A DNA stretch of 64,000 nucleotides. Source: Variovorax sp. V93. GTDB lineage: Bacteria > Pseudomonadota > Gammaproteobacteria > Burkholderiales > Burkholderiaceae_C. The stretch covers positions 62,001-126,000 of the forward strand of contig NZ_AP028669.1 in NCBI RefSeq assembly GCF_041154485.1. The letters run 5' to 3'. Both the position numbers and the translations under genes were made by a program. Under the pieces are notes generated by a model that saw nothing but the letters and a program-made list of their open reading frames with translations, had not been told where the DNA came from and did not search any database. The number at the start of each line of letters is the position of its first letter. Position 1 is the stretch's first letter. This document shows, in pieces, positions 1-8,748 of this stretch.

Positions 1-1164
1 CACTGGGCGCTGTGGCCCAGCCCCGTGCTGGTGCTGTCCGACCTGGCCACCGAGCAGCCGCGCCCCGTCACGCTGCGCCGCATCACGGTGCAGCTCAAGC
101 TGCGGGAGCTGCTGCGCCGGGTCGTCGCGATCGACGAGGTCGAGATCGAAAGCCTGGTGCTGCCGCGCGAGTCGGTGCGCGCGTTCCGCGGCAAGGGCCC
201 CAAGCCGAAGGAGGGCGGCCACATCGTCGCGCTGCCCGCGCCCTGGACGCTGGCGCCCGTTCCGCTCGAAAAGCTGCGCTGGCGCGACCTGAGCTGGATC
301 GACCGGCGCGGCATTGCGCTGGCCTATGACGGCGAAATCAGCTTCGACGCCGGCTGGCGGCCGCGCCAGGCGCGCATCGAACGCGCCGGCGCATCGCCAC
401 CCGCCCGGCTGCGCCTGGACCGCGCCGCCGGACAGGACCGGTGGCGCACCCGCATCGACGTGGGCGGTGGTACCGCGAACGGTGTGACGTGGTTCGAGGC
501 GTTGCCGAACGACCTGCTGCGCGTGTCGGCCGAGCTCGAGCCTCGGCAGGTGGACATCGAAGGACTGGTTCAGGCCTTCGGCCGGCGCAGCGCCGTGGCC
601 GGCAAGGTATCGGGCCAGTCCACGCTGGTGGCCGAGGCCGGCGAAGTGGGCGCGCTGCTGCGCAGCCTGCGCACCCGCACCACCTTCTCGGTCCAGCCCG
701 CCACGCTCACGCGGCTGGACCTGGCCAAGGCCGTGACCACCGCCGGCATCAGCCGCGGCGGCGCCACGCCGCTCGACGAGCTCACCGGCGTGCTCGACAC
801 GCAGGGCACCGAAGACGGCGTCGTGATGCGCTACACCGGGCTCAAGGCGCGTTCGGGCGTGCTCACGGCCAGCGGCAACCTGCGGCTCTTCAACGGCAAG
901 CTGGACGGCGAGATGGCGGTCGACCTGGTCGATGGCGTGGTGGGCATGCCGCTCAAGATCGGCGGGACCATGAGCGAGCCCGAGGTGTCGCTGACCGGCG
1001 GTGCGCTGGCCGGTGCGGCGGTCGGCACCGCGCTGCTGCCGGGCGTGGGCACGGCCATCGGCGCGCGCGCGGGGCAGCAGATCGAAAGGCTTTTCGGCGA
1101 GGAAGAGCCCGCGAAGAAGGCAGCGCCGGCGGCTCGCAGGAAAGGCCCTCGGGTTTCCCCCTGA
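1..1164 (+). CDS. AsmA-family envelope protein, C-terminal part (5' end outside window)
   Basis: The reading frame is open through the left edge, so only the last 387 residues are visible. The pattern fits the C-terminal repeat region of AsmA/TamB-like proteins, which lie in the periplasm and act in outer-membrane assembly or lipid transport. There are many short beta-strand phrases such as TASGNLRLFNGKLDGEM and PLKIGGTMSEPEVSL. A Gly/Ala-rich hydrophobic segment follows (around GALAGAAVGTALLPGVG), then a Lys/Arg-rich tail ending RRKGPRVSP. The family call rests on this pattern, because the N-terminal anchor that would confirm it lies outside. It is convergent with the tctA gene, 60 bp away, and seems unrelated to the catabolic genes that follow. 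Confidence 0.6.
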   Translation, partial: HWALWPSPVLVLSDLATEQPRPVTLRRITVQLKLRELLRRVVAIDEVEIESLVLPRESVRAFRGKGPKPKEGGHIVALPAPWTLAPVPLEKLRWRDLSWIDRRGIALAYDGEISFDAGWRPRQARIERAGASPPARLRLDRAAGQDRWRTRIDVGGGTANGVTWFEALPNDLLRVSAELEPRQVDIEGLVQAFGRRSAVAGKVSGQSTLVAEAGEVGALLRSLRTRTTFSVQPATLTRLDLAKAVTTAGISRGGATPLDELTGVLDTQGTEDGVVMRYTGLKARSGVLTASGNLRLFNGKLDGEMAVDLVDGVVGMPLKIGGTMSEPEVSLTGGALAGAAVGTALLPGVGTAIGARAGQQIERLFGEEEPAKKAAPAARRKGPRVSP

Positions 1165-1224
1165 CCGGTGCCGGCGGGGCCTGCCACTGAAGCTCGTTGA
1201 AGCCGCGCTGCGCACCCCGAGGCA

Positions 1225-2613
1225 TCAACCGAAGGCCTTGATGACGGCCGGCACCGTCAGCACCGCCGTGTAGTAGCCCATGAACTGCACGCCGGTGTTG
1301 AAGCCGATGGCGCGCGACAGCAGGCCCCCGAGCAGGCCCATCGTGAGGATCACCAGCAAGCCGAGCAGCTGCCCTTCCCACACGCTGATCACCACGATCA
1401 GGCCAACGAAGGTCGCGATGATGGCCTCGTGGCTCACCTTGCGCGAGACGAAGAGCGCCGCGCGGCGCGCGAAGTTCATCGTGAACGGATAGGCCACCAG
1501 CGCCGCGAGCATCACCGCCAGCATGCCGTAGCCCAGGAACTCCCAGTGGTTCAGCAGGTTGTGCAGGTTGTGGGTCTGGCCGGTGGCCGAATCGATGGTG
1601 AACACCGGCGGCGCATTGAAGAGCGGCGCGGCCGGGCCGGCCGCCACCGGGCTCAGCGGCAGGCCGATGGCGATCAGCGGGATCAGCGCCTCGGCGATGT
1701 ACGTGGCCTCGGTCACGCCGTTGCGCGCGGCCAGCGTGGTGGTCAACCGGTGGTAGGCGTGCTTGATGCGCGAACCCACCAGCTCGCCCAGCACCACCGT
1801 CATCGCGACCGGGCTGAACACGAAGGTGGCGCTGGAGATCGCGGCGGTCGCAACGGTCCACTTCACCTGTCCGCGGTCGAGCACCTTGAACGGGTTCGGA
1901 AAGTAGCCTGACCAGCCCTTCACGTCCGGCGCGAGCGAGAAGGTGCGGACCTTGTCGCGCTTCATGCGGGCGCGTGCCGCCGGCGAGATCACCGAGAACA
2001 GGTCGGCCACCAGCGGCCCGATCGCGATGCCCAGGAAGTAGCTGATGCTGAGCTTCACGCCGTACTTGCCGGTGAGCGCCTGCAGCGCCACGATCACCAT
2101 CACGAACGGCACCAGCGTGGCCACCGAGGCCCAGCGACCGCTCGAGAAGTAGGCGATGGCCACGGCCGCCACCACGAAGATCCAGGGCGCCGCCTTGGTG
2201 ATGGCCGCGCCGTAGGGTGCCAGCAGCACCGCGAACAGCACGGCCAGCGGCACCGCGAGGAAGGCCGCGATGATTGCGCCCGACACCATCTTGCGCAGCG
2301 CGATGTGCGGCACGCCGAGGTTGCGCAGCACGTTCGCGTCCTGCAGCAGCGGCGTGGCCATGGTGTCGCCCGGAATGCCCAGCAGCGCGGTGGGCACCGC
2401 ATGCGTCATGTGCTTGGCCACGGCCGCTGCGAGAAAGAAGGTGAACACGCCTTCGGGCGGCACGCCGAGCAGCACCACCAGCAGGGTGAGCGGCGCGAGC
2501 GTGGTGGTTTCGTCGGTGCCCGAGACGAGGCCGATGGCCGCGAAAACAATGGCCCCCACGAGGCCCATGCCGGTGGCAACGAGGATCTGGTCGAGGAGTG
2601 CAGCGTCGATCAC
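1225..2613 (-). CDS. tctA: TctA-family tripartite tricarboxylate transporter large permease
   Basis: A 462-residue polytopic inner-membrane protein, typical of the 12-helix TctA subunit of binding-protein-dependent secondary carriers. Recognisable signatures are GLVSGTDETTTLAPLTLL near the N-terminus, TALLGIPGDTMATPLL, and EALIPLIAIGLPLSPVAAGP in the second half. The GTG start at 2613 forms a GTGA overlap with the stop of the upstream gene, so translation is probably coupled; the open frame further upstream is not protein-like. It is the last gene of a three-gene operon after the HMG-CoA reductase, which suggests that the carrier imports mevalonate or a related branched hydroxy acid. That substrate is inferred from position only. 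No TctC-type binding protein lies in this operon, although one (Bug) lies at 8749-9741. Confidence 0.88.
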   Translation of the reverse strand: MIDAALLDQILVATGMGLVGAIVFAAIGLVSGTDETTTLAPLTLLVVLLGVPPEGVFTFFLAAAVAKHMTHAVPTALLGIPGDTMATPLLQDANVLRNLGVPHIALRKMVSGAIIAAFLAVPLAVLFAVLLAPYGAAITKAAPWIFVVAAVAIAYFSSGRWASVATLVPFVMVIVALQALTGKYGVKLSISYFLGIAIGPLVADLFSVISPAARARMKRDKVRTFSLAPDVKGWSGYFPNPFKVLDRGQVKWTVATAAISSATFVFSPVAMTVVLGELVGSRIKHAYHRLTTTLAARNGVTEATYIAEALIPLIAIGLPLSPVAAGPAAPLFNAPPVFTIDSATGQTHNLHNLLNHWEFLGYGMLAVMLAALVAYPFTMNFARRAALFVSRKVSHEAIIATFVGLIVVISVWEGQLLGLLVILTMGLLGGLLSRAIGFNTGVQFMGYYTAVLTVPAVIKAFG

Positions 2614-3062
2614 GGTGCGGCTCCTTCGGCGCTGCGTGCGCGGGGCTTGTACGACGCGAACAGGTCGTAGATCTCCAGCTCCTTCATCTCGCGCACCACG
2701 GACGGCGGCAGGTCGTCCACCGAGCCCAGGTCGCCATGCTCGCCGGCCAGTTCGGCCAGCACCTCTTCGCGCCAGCGCGGATCGGCTTCGGTGCCTTCCA
2801 CCACTTCGCGCTTCGGCGTGAAGAGCTTCGCGCAGACCAGGCCCGACACCACGCAGCCGCCGAGGCCGGCGAGCATGGCGTAGGCGCGTGCCAGCTCGGG
2901 TGTGCCCACGGCGCTCGCGAGCACGCGGCTGGCCACGAGATAACCCGTGAGGCTCACCGCGACGCCGATGACGATCGACCACGCGAGGTGGCCCAGGTCG
3001 GCCGTGTCGCCCCATATCTCCACCAGCCGCCATCTGGCGCGCGTTGCACTGTCTGCGTTCAT
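2610..3062 (-). CDS. Small membrane protein in the TctB position
   Basis: A 150-residue protein with two clear hydrophobic segments, about residues 25-48 (LAWSIVIGVAVSLTGYLVA) and 62-80. A hydrophilic, acidic C-terminal half follows, containing PRWREEVLAELAGEHGD and EIYDLFASYKPRA. Canonical TctB subunits have four membrane helices and a similar length, so this one is atypical, and I cannot assign it by sequence. Its place between the HMG-CoA reductase gene and tctA, with a 4-bp overlap with tctA, argues that it is the small subunit of that transporter. It starts at ATG 3062. The alternative is an unrelated accessory protein specific to mevalonate-type operons. Confidence 0.55.
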   Translation of the reverse strand: MNADSATRARWRLVEIWGDTADLGHLAWSIVIGVAVSLTGYLVASRVLASAVGTPELARAYAMLAGLGGCVVSGLVCAKLFTPKREVVEGTEADPRWREEVLAELAGEHGDLGSVDDLPPSVVREMKELEIYDLFASYKPRARSAEGAAP

Positions 3063-3154
3063 TTGTGATGTCTCCGTCTTGGTGATGTGACGGCCGCTTC
3101 CATGGCCGCCGCGGTTTCGGCCGCGGTCCGTTGTGCGGGCCTCTCCGGCCCTGC

Positions 3155-4441
3155 CTACTTCCTGCGCAGCGCTTCGAGCAATGCCACGGCGCGATCGGTG
3201 CGCACGTCATGCTCGGCGGCCATCTGCCTGGCGATGCTGTCGATCTCGTCGCCGGCGGCGCCCGCGACCAGCGCGATATTGCGGGCATGCAGCGCCATGT
3301 GGCCGCGCTGGATGCCTTCGGTGGCGAGCGCGCGCAGCGCGCCGAGGTTCTGCGCGAGACCCACGGCCACCGCGACTTCGCCGAGTTCCTGTGCCGACTT
3401 CACGTCGAGGATCTTCAGTGCGAGCCGGGCGAGTGGATGCGTCTTGGTGGCACCGCCGACCAACCCCACAGGCATCGGCATCTCGATGGTGCCGACCAGC
3501 GCGCCGCCCGCATCCTTCTCCCAGGTGGTCAGCGAGCTGTAGCGCCCGCTGCGGCACGCATAGGCATGCGCGCCGGCTTCCACCGCGCGCCAGTCGTTGC
3601 CGGTCGCGACGATCACCGGATCGACGCCGTTCATGATGCCCTTGTTGTGCGTCGCCGCGCGGTAGGGGTCGATGGCCGCGAAGGTGTAGGCGTCGATCAC
3701 GCCCTCGACCACGTCCTCGCCGCTGCGCTCGCGCGTGGCCAGCACCGCGGGGGCGAGCCGCACGCGCGCACGGGCCAGCCGCAGGTCCGCCAGGTTCGAC
3801 AGGATGCGCAGGCGCACCGTGCCACCCGTGAGCGTCTCGACCAGTGGCGACACCGCCTCGGCCATGGTGTTGACCGTGTTCGCACCCATCGCGTCGCGCA
3901 CGTCGACGATCAGGTGCATCACCACCATCGCGCCGCGCGGCGTGTCGCCGAACACATGCACCTCGATGTCGCGGCAGCCGCCGCCCAGGCCGATCAGCAC
4001 CTTGTCGCGGCTGTTCGCCACGGCCAGGATTTCGTCGCGCGCACGCAGCAGCGCGAGCCGCGCACCGTACGGGTCGGTGATGCCGATCACCTGCACCTGC
4101 GCGCGCATCAATGGCCCGGTGCTCGAAGCCTCGAAGCCGCCGCCCTCGCGGGCCAGCTTGGCCATGAAGGAAGCGGCCGCCACCACCGAGGGCTCCTCGA
4201 CCGCCATCGGCACGAGGTAGTCGCGCCCGTTCACGGTGAAGTTGCCGGCCACGCCCAGCGGCAGCTCGAAGGTGCCGATCACGTTCTCGACCATGCCGTT
4301 GGCGCGGTCCACGCTCAGCGCGCCGGGCTGGGCGAGCAGCGCCACCTCGTCGCCGGTGAGCGATGTGGCCTGCGCGATGTGGGCAAGGCGCTGTGCGGGC
4401 GTGAGCGCGCGGAAGTTGGGAATGCGGGAATCGGCGACCAT
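3155..4441 (-). CDS. mvaA: Degradative (class II) hydroxymethylglutaryl-CoA reductase
   Basis: A 428-residue class II HMG-CoA reductase, which in catabolism oxidises mevalonate plus CoA to HMG-CoA using NAD+. The four catalytic residues known from Pseudomonas mevalonii MvaA fall at the same numbers here: Glu83 (VEEPSV), Lys267 (HNKGI), Asp283 (GNDWR) and His381 (RGHMALH). The substrate-binding phrase [12 protein letters not shown] (52-63) and the cofactor-region motif [11 protein letters not shown] (183-193) are intact. The length suits the class II enzymes. It heads an operon with the TctB-position gene and tctA, and a MocR-type regulator is divergent. No HMG-CoA lyase (mvaB) is in the window, so the next step must be encoded elsewhere. 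A biosynthetic role is unlikely, since proteobacteria of this kind make isoprenoids by the MEP route. Confidence 0.93.
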   Translation of the reverse strand: MVADSRIPNFRALTPAQRLAHIAQATSLTGDEVALLAQPGALSVDRANGMVENVIGTFELPLGVAGNFTVNGRDYLVPMAVEEPSVVAAASFMAKLAREGGGFEASSTGPLMRAQVQVIGITDPYGARLALLRARDEILAVANSRDKVLIGLGGGCRDIEVHVFGDTPRGAMVVMHLIVDVRDAMGANTVNTMAEAVSPLVETLTGGTVRLRILSNLADLRLARARVRLAPAVLATRERSGEDVVEGVIDAYTFAAIDPYRAATHNKGIMNGVDPVIVATGNDWRAVEAGAHAYACRSGRYSSLTTWEKDAGGALVGTIEMPMPVGLVGGATKTHPLARLALKILDVKSAQELGEVAVAVGLAQNLGALRALATEGIQRGHMALHARNIALVAGAAGDEIDSIARQMAAEHDVRTDRAVALLEALRRK

Positions 4442-4512
4442 CGTTGCTTGTCTCTTCGGAAGATGAATTCGGGAGCAGGCAATTTAGGCCGGCTGTACCG
4501 GCCGCGGAAGGC

Positions 4513-4570
4513 ACAGTTTGGCGGGACAGTGCGGACAGTGGTGCACCGCGGCGGCCTGCTGTGTCACAGT
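4513..4570. promoter_or_regulatory. ACAGT direct repeats in the mvaA/MocR divergent promoter region
   Basis: The 137 bp between the divergent mvaA and MocR genes contain four ACAGT units on the plus strand, at 4513-4517, 4526-4530, 4535-4539 and 4566-4570. Two of them sit in a longer repeated unit GGACAGTG (4524-4531 and 4533-4540) with a 9-bp period. MocR-type regulators often bind direct repeats, so this is a candidate operator. Binding is inferred. Confidence 0.35.
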
Positions 4571-4578
4571 CGCAGCCC

Positions 4579-5967
4579 ATGACCACGATTGCCGATTCGC
4601 TTGCCGAAACCCTCGCGCGCCAGATCGCGAGCGGCGCCTACAAGGCCGGCGACAAGCTGCCGTCGCTGCGCGAACTCGCGCAGCTGCACGGCTATGCCAA
4701 GAACACGGTGGTGGCCGCGTTCGAGCTGCTGGTGTCGCGCGGCCTCGTCGAGCCGCGGCGCGGTTCGGGCTATTTCGTGCTCGCGCAGTCGACCCCCAAG
4801 CCCGTCGAGGAAGAAGCGGGCAGCCTTGGCCGCGCGATGGACATCGTGTGGCTCATGCGCGAGCAGCTCAAGACGCAGCCCGACGCGGTGGCCGTGGGCG
4901 ACGGCTTCCCGCCGGTCGAATGGCTGGCCGACGTGCGGCTCGACAAGTACCACCCCAAGGTGGTCCGCACGGGGCTTGGCGCGCTGTTCCGCTACGGCAG
5001 CCGCTTCGGCTATGCGCCGCTGCGCGACCACCTCGTGCGCAAGCTGGCCGACTTCGGCATCGGCGCCGAGCCGCGGCAGATCGTGCTCACGCACGGCGCC
5101 AACGAGGCGATGGACATCGTCATCCGCTATTTCGTGCCGCCCGGCGGCAAGGTGCTGGTGGACGACCCGGGCTACTACCCGCTGTTCGGAAAGCTCAAGC
5201 TCGCGGGTGCGCAGATGCTGGCCGTGCCGCGGCTGGCCGACGGGCCCGATCTCGACGTGCTGGAGCGGCTGTTGATGGCCGAGCGGCCGCGCCTCTTCTT
5301 CACGCAGTCGCTCGCGCACAACCCCACGGGCTCCGACATCTCGCCGGCCAAGGCCTTCCGCGTGCTGCAGCTCGCGCAGAAATACGACCTGCTGATCGTC
5401 GAGAACGACCCGCTGGCCGACTTCAAGCCCACGGCCTTGCCGCGGCTTTCGGCGCTCGACCAGCTGGAGCGCACCATCTACATCGGCAGCTTCTCGAAGT
5501 CGTTCTCGGCAGCCTTGCGCGTGGGCTTCATCGCCTGCGGGGCCGGCCTGGCGAGCGACCTCGCGGACCTGAAGGCGCTGATCCACGTGAGCAGTTCGGA
5601 GTACAGCGAGCGCACGGTCGACGTGATCCTGAGCGAAGGCCACTACCAGCGGCACCTGAACCGCCTGCAGAACCGCCTCGGCGAGGCCACGCGCAAGGCC
5701 TTGCAGCTGTTCGATTCGGTCGATGCGGAGGTCTTCGCGCGCACCCCGCAGTCGCTCTATGTCTGGGCCGCGCTTCCCGGCGTGGCCGACTCGCTGGTGC
5801 TGGCGAAGGAACTGCTGCCGCGCAAGATCGTGATGGCGCCGGGGCGCATCTTCAGCACCGATTCGACGCAGGTCTCGCGCTGGTCGCGCTTCAACGTCGG
5901 CGCCATGGCCGACCCGCGTTTCGCGAAGGCGCTGCGTACCGCGCTGCGGCGACGTCCCGGCGGTTGA
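4579..5967 (+). CDS. MocR-family regulator (GntR winged helix fused to PLP aminotransferase-like domain)
   Basis: A 462-residue fusion. Residues 1-75 form a GntR winged helix-turn-helix (GDKLPSLRELAQLHGYAKNTVV, ending RRGSGYF). Residues about 95-462 form a fold-type I aminotransferase domain with the cofactor landmarks HNPTG (247-251), VENDPLADF (274-282) and the PLP lysine in GSFSKSF (Lys307). MocR proteins use the PLP domain to sense an amino acid or vitamin-like ligand and usually control a divergent neighbour. Here that neighbour is the mvaA-tctBA operon. ATG 4579 was chosen because the winged helix begins right after it; upstream in-frame codons add non-conserved residues. The effector is unknown, and an amine or PLP-reactive ligand would be unexpected for a mevalonate operon. 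Confidence 0.88.
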   Translation: MTTIADSLAETLARQIASGAYKAGDKLPSLRELAQLHGYAKNTVVAAFELLVSRGLVEPRRGSGYFVLAQSTPKPVEEEAGSLGRAMDIVWLMREQLKTQPDAVAVGDGFPPVEWLADVRLDKYHPKVVRTGLGALFRYGSRFGYAPLRDHLVRKLADFGIGAEPRQIVLTHGANEAMDIVIRYFVPPGGKVLVDDPGYYPLFGKLKLAGAQMLAVPRLADGPDLDVLERLLMAERPRLFFTQSLAHNPTGSDISPAKAFRVLQLAQKYDLLIVENDPLADFKPTALPRLSALDQLERTIYIGSFSKSFSAALRVGFIACGAGLASDLADLKALIHVSSSEYSERTVDVILSEGHYQRHLNRLQNRLGEATRKALQLFDSVDAEVFARTPQSLYVWAALPGVADSLVLAKELLPRKIVMAPGRIFSTDSTQVSRWSRFNVGAMADPRFAKALRTALRRRPGG

Positions 5968-5977
5968 TCTTTTTCAG

Positions 5978-7795
5978 TCAGTCGCGCAGCCGGATGACCT
6001 GCAGGTCGTGGTCCGCGCCGGCATGCAGCCGCGCCACCTCGGCCGCGCGGCGCACGAGCACCGCGCGCTGGTTGATGTAGCCCTTGTCGGTGATCTCGCC
6101 CGCGTCGAGGCTCGGTGGTTCGCTGAGTACCAGCGCGCATGCGGGGCATTGCGAGGAACCCGCGCCTTCGCTGCGCAGCGCGCGCAGCACCTCGGCGATG
6201 CGCCCGGCCAGCGCCTGCGGCGCGAGCGAGGCGGCCTGCGGGCTCGCGAACACCAGCATGCCGATCTCGTCGCGGTCATGGCCCGTGAGCACCACGTCCT
6301 GCACATGCGGCGCCAGCATCGACACCAGCTTCACGCGCAGCGTGCCCACCGAGACCCAGGTGCCGCTCGAGAGCTTGAAGTCCTCGGCCACGCGGCCGTT
6401 GAAGATCACGCCTTGCGAGGGTTCGGCGGGGTCCGCAAGAAAGCCGGCATCGCCGATGCGGTAGTAGTCCTCTTCGTCGAAGGCCTCGGCGGTTTCGCGC
6501 GGCGCATGGCGGTAGCCCGGGAACACCGAGACGCCCTTGACGCGCATCTCGAGCTTCTGGCCGTTGGGCACGAACTTGAGTTCGAGCCCTGGCAGCGGTG
6601 CGCCGATGCAGCCGGCGCCATCGAGCTTCCAGTGCGCCGAGGTGATGGCAGGAGAGGTCTCGGTCGCTCCCCACGAGGTGGTGAGCCACAGCGGGCGCTC
6701 GGGCCGCACGCGCTGCGCCACCGCTTCGAGCCGCTGCCAGGTCGAGGGGGCGAGCGCCGCGGCCGCATAGAAGGCCAGCCGCAGCCGCGAGAACACCTCG
6801 CTCGCGAGCGCATCGTCGGCTTCGAGAAAAGGCAGCAGCATGTCGAAGCCGCGCGGCACGTTGAACAGCAGCGTGGGCTTCACCTCGCGCAGGTTGCGCA
6901 TGGTCTTCTCGATCAGGCCCGGCGCGGGCCGGCCCTCGTCGATGTAGAGCGCGCCGCCATGGGCGAGCACCATGTGCAGGTTGTGGTTGCCGCCGAAGGT
7001 GTGGCTCCAGGGAAGCCAGTCGACCAGCACCGGCTTCTCGTGCGCGAGGAATCGCCAGGTCTGCGCCATCATCTGCTGGTTGGCGCAGAGCATGCGGTGC
7101 GTGTTGATCACCACCTTGGGCTTGCCGGTGGAGCCCGAGGTCAGCAGGTACTTGGCGTGGGTGTCGGGCAGGATGGCTTCGTAGGCCTGCATCACGGCGG
7201 ATGTCTCGCGCGCCTGCAGCAGTTGCGCAAAGGGCAGGGCGCCGGCATGCGCGTCGGCATGGCGGCTGAACACCGTGACCGCCTCGACGCCGCAGCCCGC
7301 GAGCGCGCCGCCGTAGATCCTGGCGTCCGAGGCGTAGATCAAGGCGGGCTGCAGCGCCTGCAGCATGCCGTGCAGCCGCGACGGATCCCTGGCCAGGCGC
7401 GAGTACGCGCTCGACAGCGAGCACGCCGTGCGCCCGATGTGCATGGCCGCGAGCATCAGCACCGCGTGGTCGATCGCGTTGTCCGAGAGGATCACGATGG
7501 GCTTTTCGGCCGGCAGCTCCAGGTCGAGCAGCGCCTGCGCGACGCCGCCCACGGCCTCGCGCAGCGCGCGGTAGTCGAGCTTGCGCCAGCCTTCGCCGCT
7601 GTCGTCGCGCTCCGCGAAGGCCAGTGCCTCGGGCGTCTCGCGCGCCCAGCGCTCCAGCCATTCGCCGATGCAGCGCGCATAGGGCTTGAGCGCCATCGGC
7701 GAACGCAGCGCGAAGGAGCCGTCGTCGAAGTCGATGCGCACCGTGCGCGGCGGGGCGATCTGGCTTTGGTCGAGGAGGAAGTCGTCGTCGTTCAT
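5978..7795 (-). CDS. Feruloyl-CoA synthase-like acyl-CoA ligase
   Basis: A 605-residue ANL-superfamily adenylating enzyme that joins a carboxylic acid to CoA with ATP. The P-loop reads LTSGSTGKPK, the adenine motif TSWGATETSP and the hinge region YYRIGDAGF...FNGRVAEDFKLSSGTWV. The long N-terminus and the phrase DWLPWSHTFGGNHN are typical of feruloyl-CoA synthase (Fcs) relatives, which activate hydroxycinnamates or related aryl acids. No enoyl-CoA hydratase/aldolase (Ech) accompanies it, so classical ferulate degradation is not supported. It is the last gene of the BKACE-Bug-dehydrogenase-ligase operon, 1 bp after the dehydrogenase gene. The ligase may supply or process an acyl-CoA connected with that pathway. 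Substrate unknown. Confidence 0.8.
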   Translation of the reverse strand: MNDDDFLLDQSQIAPPRTVRIDFDDGSFALRSPMALKPYARCIGEWLERWARETPEALAFAERDDSGEGWRKLDYRALREAVGGVAQALLDLELPAEKPIVILSDNAIDHAVLMLAAMHIGRTACSLSSAYSRLARDPSRLHGMLQALQPALIYASDARIYGGALAGCGVEAVTVFSRHADAHAGALPFAQLLQARETSAVMQAYEAILPDTHAKYLLTSGSTGKPKVVINTHRMLCANQQMMAQTWRFLAHEKPVLVDWLPWSHTFGGNHNLHMVLAHGGALYIDEGRPAPGLIEKTMRNLREVKPTLLFNVPRGFDMLLPFLEADDALASEVFSRLRLAFYAAAALAPSTWQRLEAVAQRVRPERPLWLTTSWGATETSPAITSAHWKLDGAGCIGAPLPGLELKFVPNGQKLEMRVKGVSVFPGYRHAPRETAEAFDEEDYYRIGDAGFLADPAEPSQGVIFNGRVAEDFKLSSGTWVSVGTLRVKLVSMLAPHVQDVVLTGHDRDEIGMLVFASPQAASLAPQALAGRIAEVLRALRSEGAGSSQCPACALVLSEPPSLDAGEITDKGYINQRAVLVRRAAEVARLHAGADHDLQVIRLRD

Positions 7796-7796
7796 T

Positions 7797-8744
7797 TCAA
7801 TCGAGTCTGCCGGTTTCGGACTTCGCGCGAATCAGGTTCAACAGCAGGATGTCGCGCGCGGCCTCCAGCTCGGCCACGCGCCGCGCGCCCAGTTCCTCGG
7901 CCACGCCCTCGGCCACCTTCTGCTTGAGTTCTTCCGTCATCGACGGCGCGCCCAGGTCTTTCCACCAGTCCTCGATCGGCCCGCCCAGGTGCGCGAGCAC
8001 GTGTTCGATGCCGCCCGCGCCGCCTGAAAGATGCAGGTTCATGAACGGCCCCATCACCGCCCAGCGCAGGCCGGGGCCGTGCGCAATGGCGGTGTCGATG
8101 TCGGCCACGCTCGCCACGCCTTCATCGACCAGGTGGAAGGCCTCGCGCCAGAGCGCAGCCTGCAGCCGGTTCGCGATGTGGCCCTTGACCTCGCGCTTCA
8201 CGTGGATCGGCCGCTTGCCGATGGCGGCATAGAAGGCCATCGTGCGTTCGATGGTCTGGTCCGAGGTGCGCGCGCCGCCGACCACCTCCACCAGCGGGAT
8301 CAGGTGCGGCGGGTTGAAGGGATGGCCCAGCACCACGCGCTCCGGGTGCTTGCACTCGGCCTGCACGGCGCTGATCGCGAGCCCCGAGGAGCTCGACGCC
8401 AGGATCGCGTGGGCCGGCGCGGCCTCGTCCATGCGCCGGAACAGGTCGACCTTGAAATCCAGCCGCTCGGGGCCGCTTTCCTGGACGAAGTCGGCCTGGG
8501 CCACCGCATCCTCGAGCCGCGCGTGGAAGCGCAGCCGCCCGGCCGAGGCGCCGCTGGCCAGGCCGAAGCGTTCGAGCGTGGGCCAGTGCGCAGCCACGGC
8601 CGCGCGCAGCCGCGCCTCGGCATCGGGCGAGGGGTCGGTGGCCTCCACGTAGAGGCCGCGCGCGAGGAAGTAGGCGGCCCAGCTGGCGCCGATGACGCCG
8701 GTGGCGACCACCGCCACGCGTTTCGGAGTCGGTTCCATCTGCAT
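7797..8744 (-). CDS. 3-hydroxyacyl-CoA dehydrogenase-family enzyme, L-carnitine dehydrogenase-like
   Basis: A 315-residue NAD-dependent dehydrogenase that probably oxidises the 3-hydroxyl group of a free or CoA-bound acid. The N-terminal Rossmann motif reads VVATGVIGASWA, with Ala in place of the first Gly of the usual GxGxxG. The active-site region GHPFNPPHLIPLVEVV carries the His and Glu, followed by HIANRLQAALWREAF. The phrases HGPGLRWAVMGPF and the single-domain length match the L-carnitine dehydrogenase/lambda-crystallin branch rather than FadB. A BKACE gene in the same operon repeats the carnitine-type logic: hydroxy acid to keto acid to cleavage. Start ATG 8744; ATG 8738 is also plausible because a GAGG ribosome site fits it better. 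Confidence 0.8.
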   Translation of the reverse strand: MQMEPTPKRVAVVATGVIGASWAAYFLARGLYVEATDPSPDAEARLRAAVAAHWPTLERFGLASGASAGRLRFHARLEDAVAQADFVQESGPERLDFKVDLFRRMDEAAPAHAILASSSSGLAISAVQAECKHPERVVLGHPFNPPHLIPLVEVVGGARTSDQTIERTMAFYAAIGKRPIHVKREVKGHIANRLQAALWREAFHLVDEGVASVADIDTAIAHGPGLRWAVMGPFMNLHLSGGAGGIEHVLAHLGGPIEDWWKDLGAPSMTEELKQKVAEGVAEELGARRVAELEAARDILLLNLIRAKSETGRLD

Positions 8745-8748
8745 CGCC

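Noticed and set aside
3131..4582. A 483-codon frame antisense to mvaA
   Set aside because: Its translation has no domain-like features, while mvaA on the other strand has all catalytic residues.
5978..7795. Classical ferulate degradation locus
   Set aside because: No enoyl-CoA hydratase/aldolase or vanillin dehydrogenase is adjacent. The neighbours are BKACE and a carnitine-type dehydrogenase.
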